Positions 15,245 through 16,557 of a stretch of DNA of 16,557 nt are shown here, piece after piece. Within the stretch, counting starts at the first letter, position 1. Each line of letters starts with the position of its first letter. Origin of the DNA: Candidatus Hodarchaeota archaeon (GTDB lineage: Archaea > Asgardarchaeota > Heimdallarchaeia > Hodarchaeales > Hodarchaeaceae); the NCBI GenBank assembly GCA_016839665.1, contig JAEOTU010000061.1, positions 1 to 16,557 on the forward strand. Reading direction: 5' to 3'. The notes under the pieces are model-generated. The model was not told the origin of the DNA. It did no database searches and was given only the letters and a program-made list of their open reading frames with translations. The position numbers and the translations under genes are program-made.

Positions 15245-16557
15245 ATGAAAAAGGCCAAAGCCTGGATAATACTAGCATTATTTATTTCCCTATTATCATT
15301 TCAAATCAATAATTCTGTTGCAATTGATACATCTGCAATACCTTCACTTAATTCCCATACTCCTTTTAAAATTGCCCAAGAAGTGTTTTATAAGGTAGAT
15401 ATTCAAATAACAGCTCCAACGGGTTATAATCTTCCTGGAAATACACCCATAATAATTAATCTATCTACACTTGCAGCTGAATTCCCAACGTCAGTTGATC
15501 CTTTTGGGAAAAACACTCCAGATACTTCAGATGACATTAAATGGTCAGCAGCTTACGTTTTTCATGATGATTCAGCAGTACCCAGTCAGGTAGATGACGT
15601 GGATGGTCAAACTGGTTATTCTGAAAAAGACGAGTTGTTGTTTCAACTCCCTGAAACACTCAATCTAACAAATGGGCAAAGCACAACATTTAATGTTTAT
15701 TTTGGAACACAGGAATTAGATTTACCTGATCCTGTGTTTAATGATGCCTGTACAGTCTACGAATATACCAAAAAGGAGCAAGTAGCTGAATATTTTGGGA
15801 CAGACATGCTCGGGGATGAGGTGTATTACATTGAGAATAGTAAGATACAGGCGTGTGCACTTGTGGAGGCCGCTTGGAGCTCTGGTGGTATGTATGAGCT
15901 CTCAGTTCTTGATGAGAAGGGAAAGGTTCGATGGGATGCAGTAAAGCAACGATTCGCCGAGGACGGGGAGGCGTGGAAGTGGGCACGTTTTGCTACGATT
16001 GAACAGTTCGTAGAATTGAATGATTATGCTAGTAAAAATCCTTTCTTCCTAAATCGGATTATACAAGGACCAGTTAGAGCTCAAATCCAAATGCAATCAA
16101 CTGCTCCCTATGGTAAACCCGCATCACAATGGGGCTCGAAACCAGGGGTTTATGGCTTAGTTACCTATGATTTATTCGCGAACATGCCCTATCTCGATTA
16201 TACTCTCGATATTACAGGCCCAAATGCCGCAGCTAACCCTACTTTACAAATTGAATATCAAAACCGTGAAAAAGTTCCTGGTGGATCTTATAGTCCTTAT
16301 AAGTGGTTATATTTTCCCGGGGCGGGATATGTGGAACGAGTCCCTAACGACTTTGATGTCCATCAAGTTCTTCCAAATCAATATTCAGAACCTTGGTATG
16401 TGGAAAAATTAAAACCAGGAGAACAAATGACCCCAGCCGAACCAGATGGCGATAAACTTGGTTTTGGGATGATTTTTGAGGACACGGGGTTAACGAACAT
16501 TACTTACGAGAAAATATCTCAACTTGTAAAACTCGTTTATGCTGCAGCTGAAATGCC
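15245..16557 (+). CDS. Large secreted protein, possibly carbohydrate-active, 3' truncated by the window edge
   Basis: An open frame of 437 codons runs off the right edge without a stop. It begins MKKAKAWIILALFISLLSF, a classic signal peptide with cleavage likely near residue 26 (NNSVA). Residues about 45-165 look like a beta sandwich. The stretch 'VPSQVDDVDGQTGYSEKDEL' followed by LFQLP recalls the Q-x-D-D-x-D-G ... D-E-L-x-F motif I associate with secreted polysaccharide-degrading proteins such as DUF4861-type proteins; this link is from memory and tentative. VYYIENSKIQ and SSGGMYEL follow in a possible second sandwich. N-x-S/T sites are present (NLST, NLTN, NITY), as expected for an archaeal exported protein. 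Codon use changes sharply at about residues 177-250. BRE/TATA and GAGGT upstream support the start. Function is unproven; a role in supplying substrate to the transporters upstream is only suggested by proximity. Confidence 0.85.
   Translation, partial: MKKAKAWIILALFISLLSFQINNSVAIDTSAIPSLNSHTPFKIAQEVFYKVDIQITAPTGYNLPGNTPIIINLSTLAAEFPTSVDPFGKNTPDTSDDIKWSAAYVFHDDSAVPSQVDDVDGQTGYSEKDELLFQLPETLNLTNGQSTTFNVYFGTQELDLPDPVFNDACTVYEYTKKEQVAEYFGTDMLGDEVYYIENSKIQACALVEAAWSSGGMYELSVLDEKGKVRWDAVKQRFAEDGEAWKWARFATIEQFVELNDYASKNPFFLNRIIQGPVRAQIQMQSTAPYGKPASQWGSKPGVYGLVTYDLFANMPYLDYTLDITGPNAAANPTLQIEYQNREKVPGGSYSPYKWLYFPGAGYVERVPNDFDVHQVLPNQYSEPWYVEKLKPGEQMTPAEPDGDKLGFGMIFEDTGLTNITYEKISQLVKLVYAAAEM

Noticed and set aside
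15738..15986. Open frame antisense to the secreted protein gene, over the GC-richer patch
   Set aside because: The forward frame is open through the patch and carries a signal peptide upstream; the reverse product is Pro/His-rich and looks like a shadow of the composition change.
16167..16412. Second forward open frame near the right edge
   Set aside because: It overlaps the secreted protein gene in another frame with no start signal; the main frame is open from 15245 to the edge.
1..16557. tRNA, rRNA, CRISPR array, insertion sequence or integration site
   Set aside because: Reading through the gaps I saw no cloverleaf-like segments, direct-repeat arrays, transposase genes or terminal inverted repeats; all spacers are under about 180 bases.

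Overview
The window is AT-rich (roughly 35-38% GC from the stretches I counted) and looks archaeal. Several genes are preceded by BRE/TATA-like boxes at plausible promoter distance. Most starts carry Shine-Dalgarno motifs (AGGAGG, GAGGA, GAGGT, AAGGAG), and the large extracytoplasmic proteins are rich in N-glycosylation sequons. FtsX/MacB-type transporters, DUF6785/OPT-like membrane proteins and a giant M28-FtsX fusion together suggest an uncultured archaeon, possibly Asgard. That placement rests on gene content and style only, so it is low confidence.

Layout. 1-273: 3' end of a medium-chain zinc-type alcohol dehydrogenase. 359-2800 (+): a compact operon of a small zinc-ribbon-like protein, a miniature FtsX permease without its usual extracytoplasmic domain, and two tandem MacB/LolD-type ATPases. 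2898-3083 (+): a small two-helix membrane protein with its own TATA box. 3117-5537 (-): an 806-residue protein that looks like a cytosolic glycoside-hydrolase-type enzyme (beta domain, helical toroid, beta tail). 5712-14327 (+): a three-gene operon with gaps of about 13 bases: a DUF6785/DUF6784 membrane protein, a roughly 1,470-residue protein joining an M28-like (PA-containing) ectodomain to an FtsX-type permease, and an OPT-like transporter. 14334-15017 (-): an unrecognised 227-residue protein converging on that operon. 15245 to the end (+): an incomplete secreted protein with a signal peptide and a motif reminiscent of carbohydrate-active secreted proteins.

How the genes may work together (inference). 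The central operon puts two polytopic OPT-superfamily-like transporters on either side of a membrane-anchored, heavily sequon-decorated M28-like receptor. That receptor has lost about half of the canonical M28 metal site and the catalytic glutamate, so it may bind peptides or glycopeptides rather than cut them. Its FtsX module has no ATPase in its own operon; the two ATPases and mini-permease about 5 kb upstream are candidate partners. The divergent glycosidase-like gene and the secreted protein point to uptake and breakdown of an oligomeric substrate (peptide, glycan or glycopeptide). The 5' end of the fusion gene lies across a T10 tract where one base appears to be extra: removing it joins a good ribosome site and ATG to a complete signal peptide.
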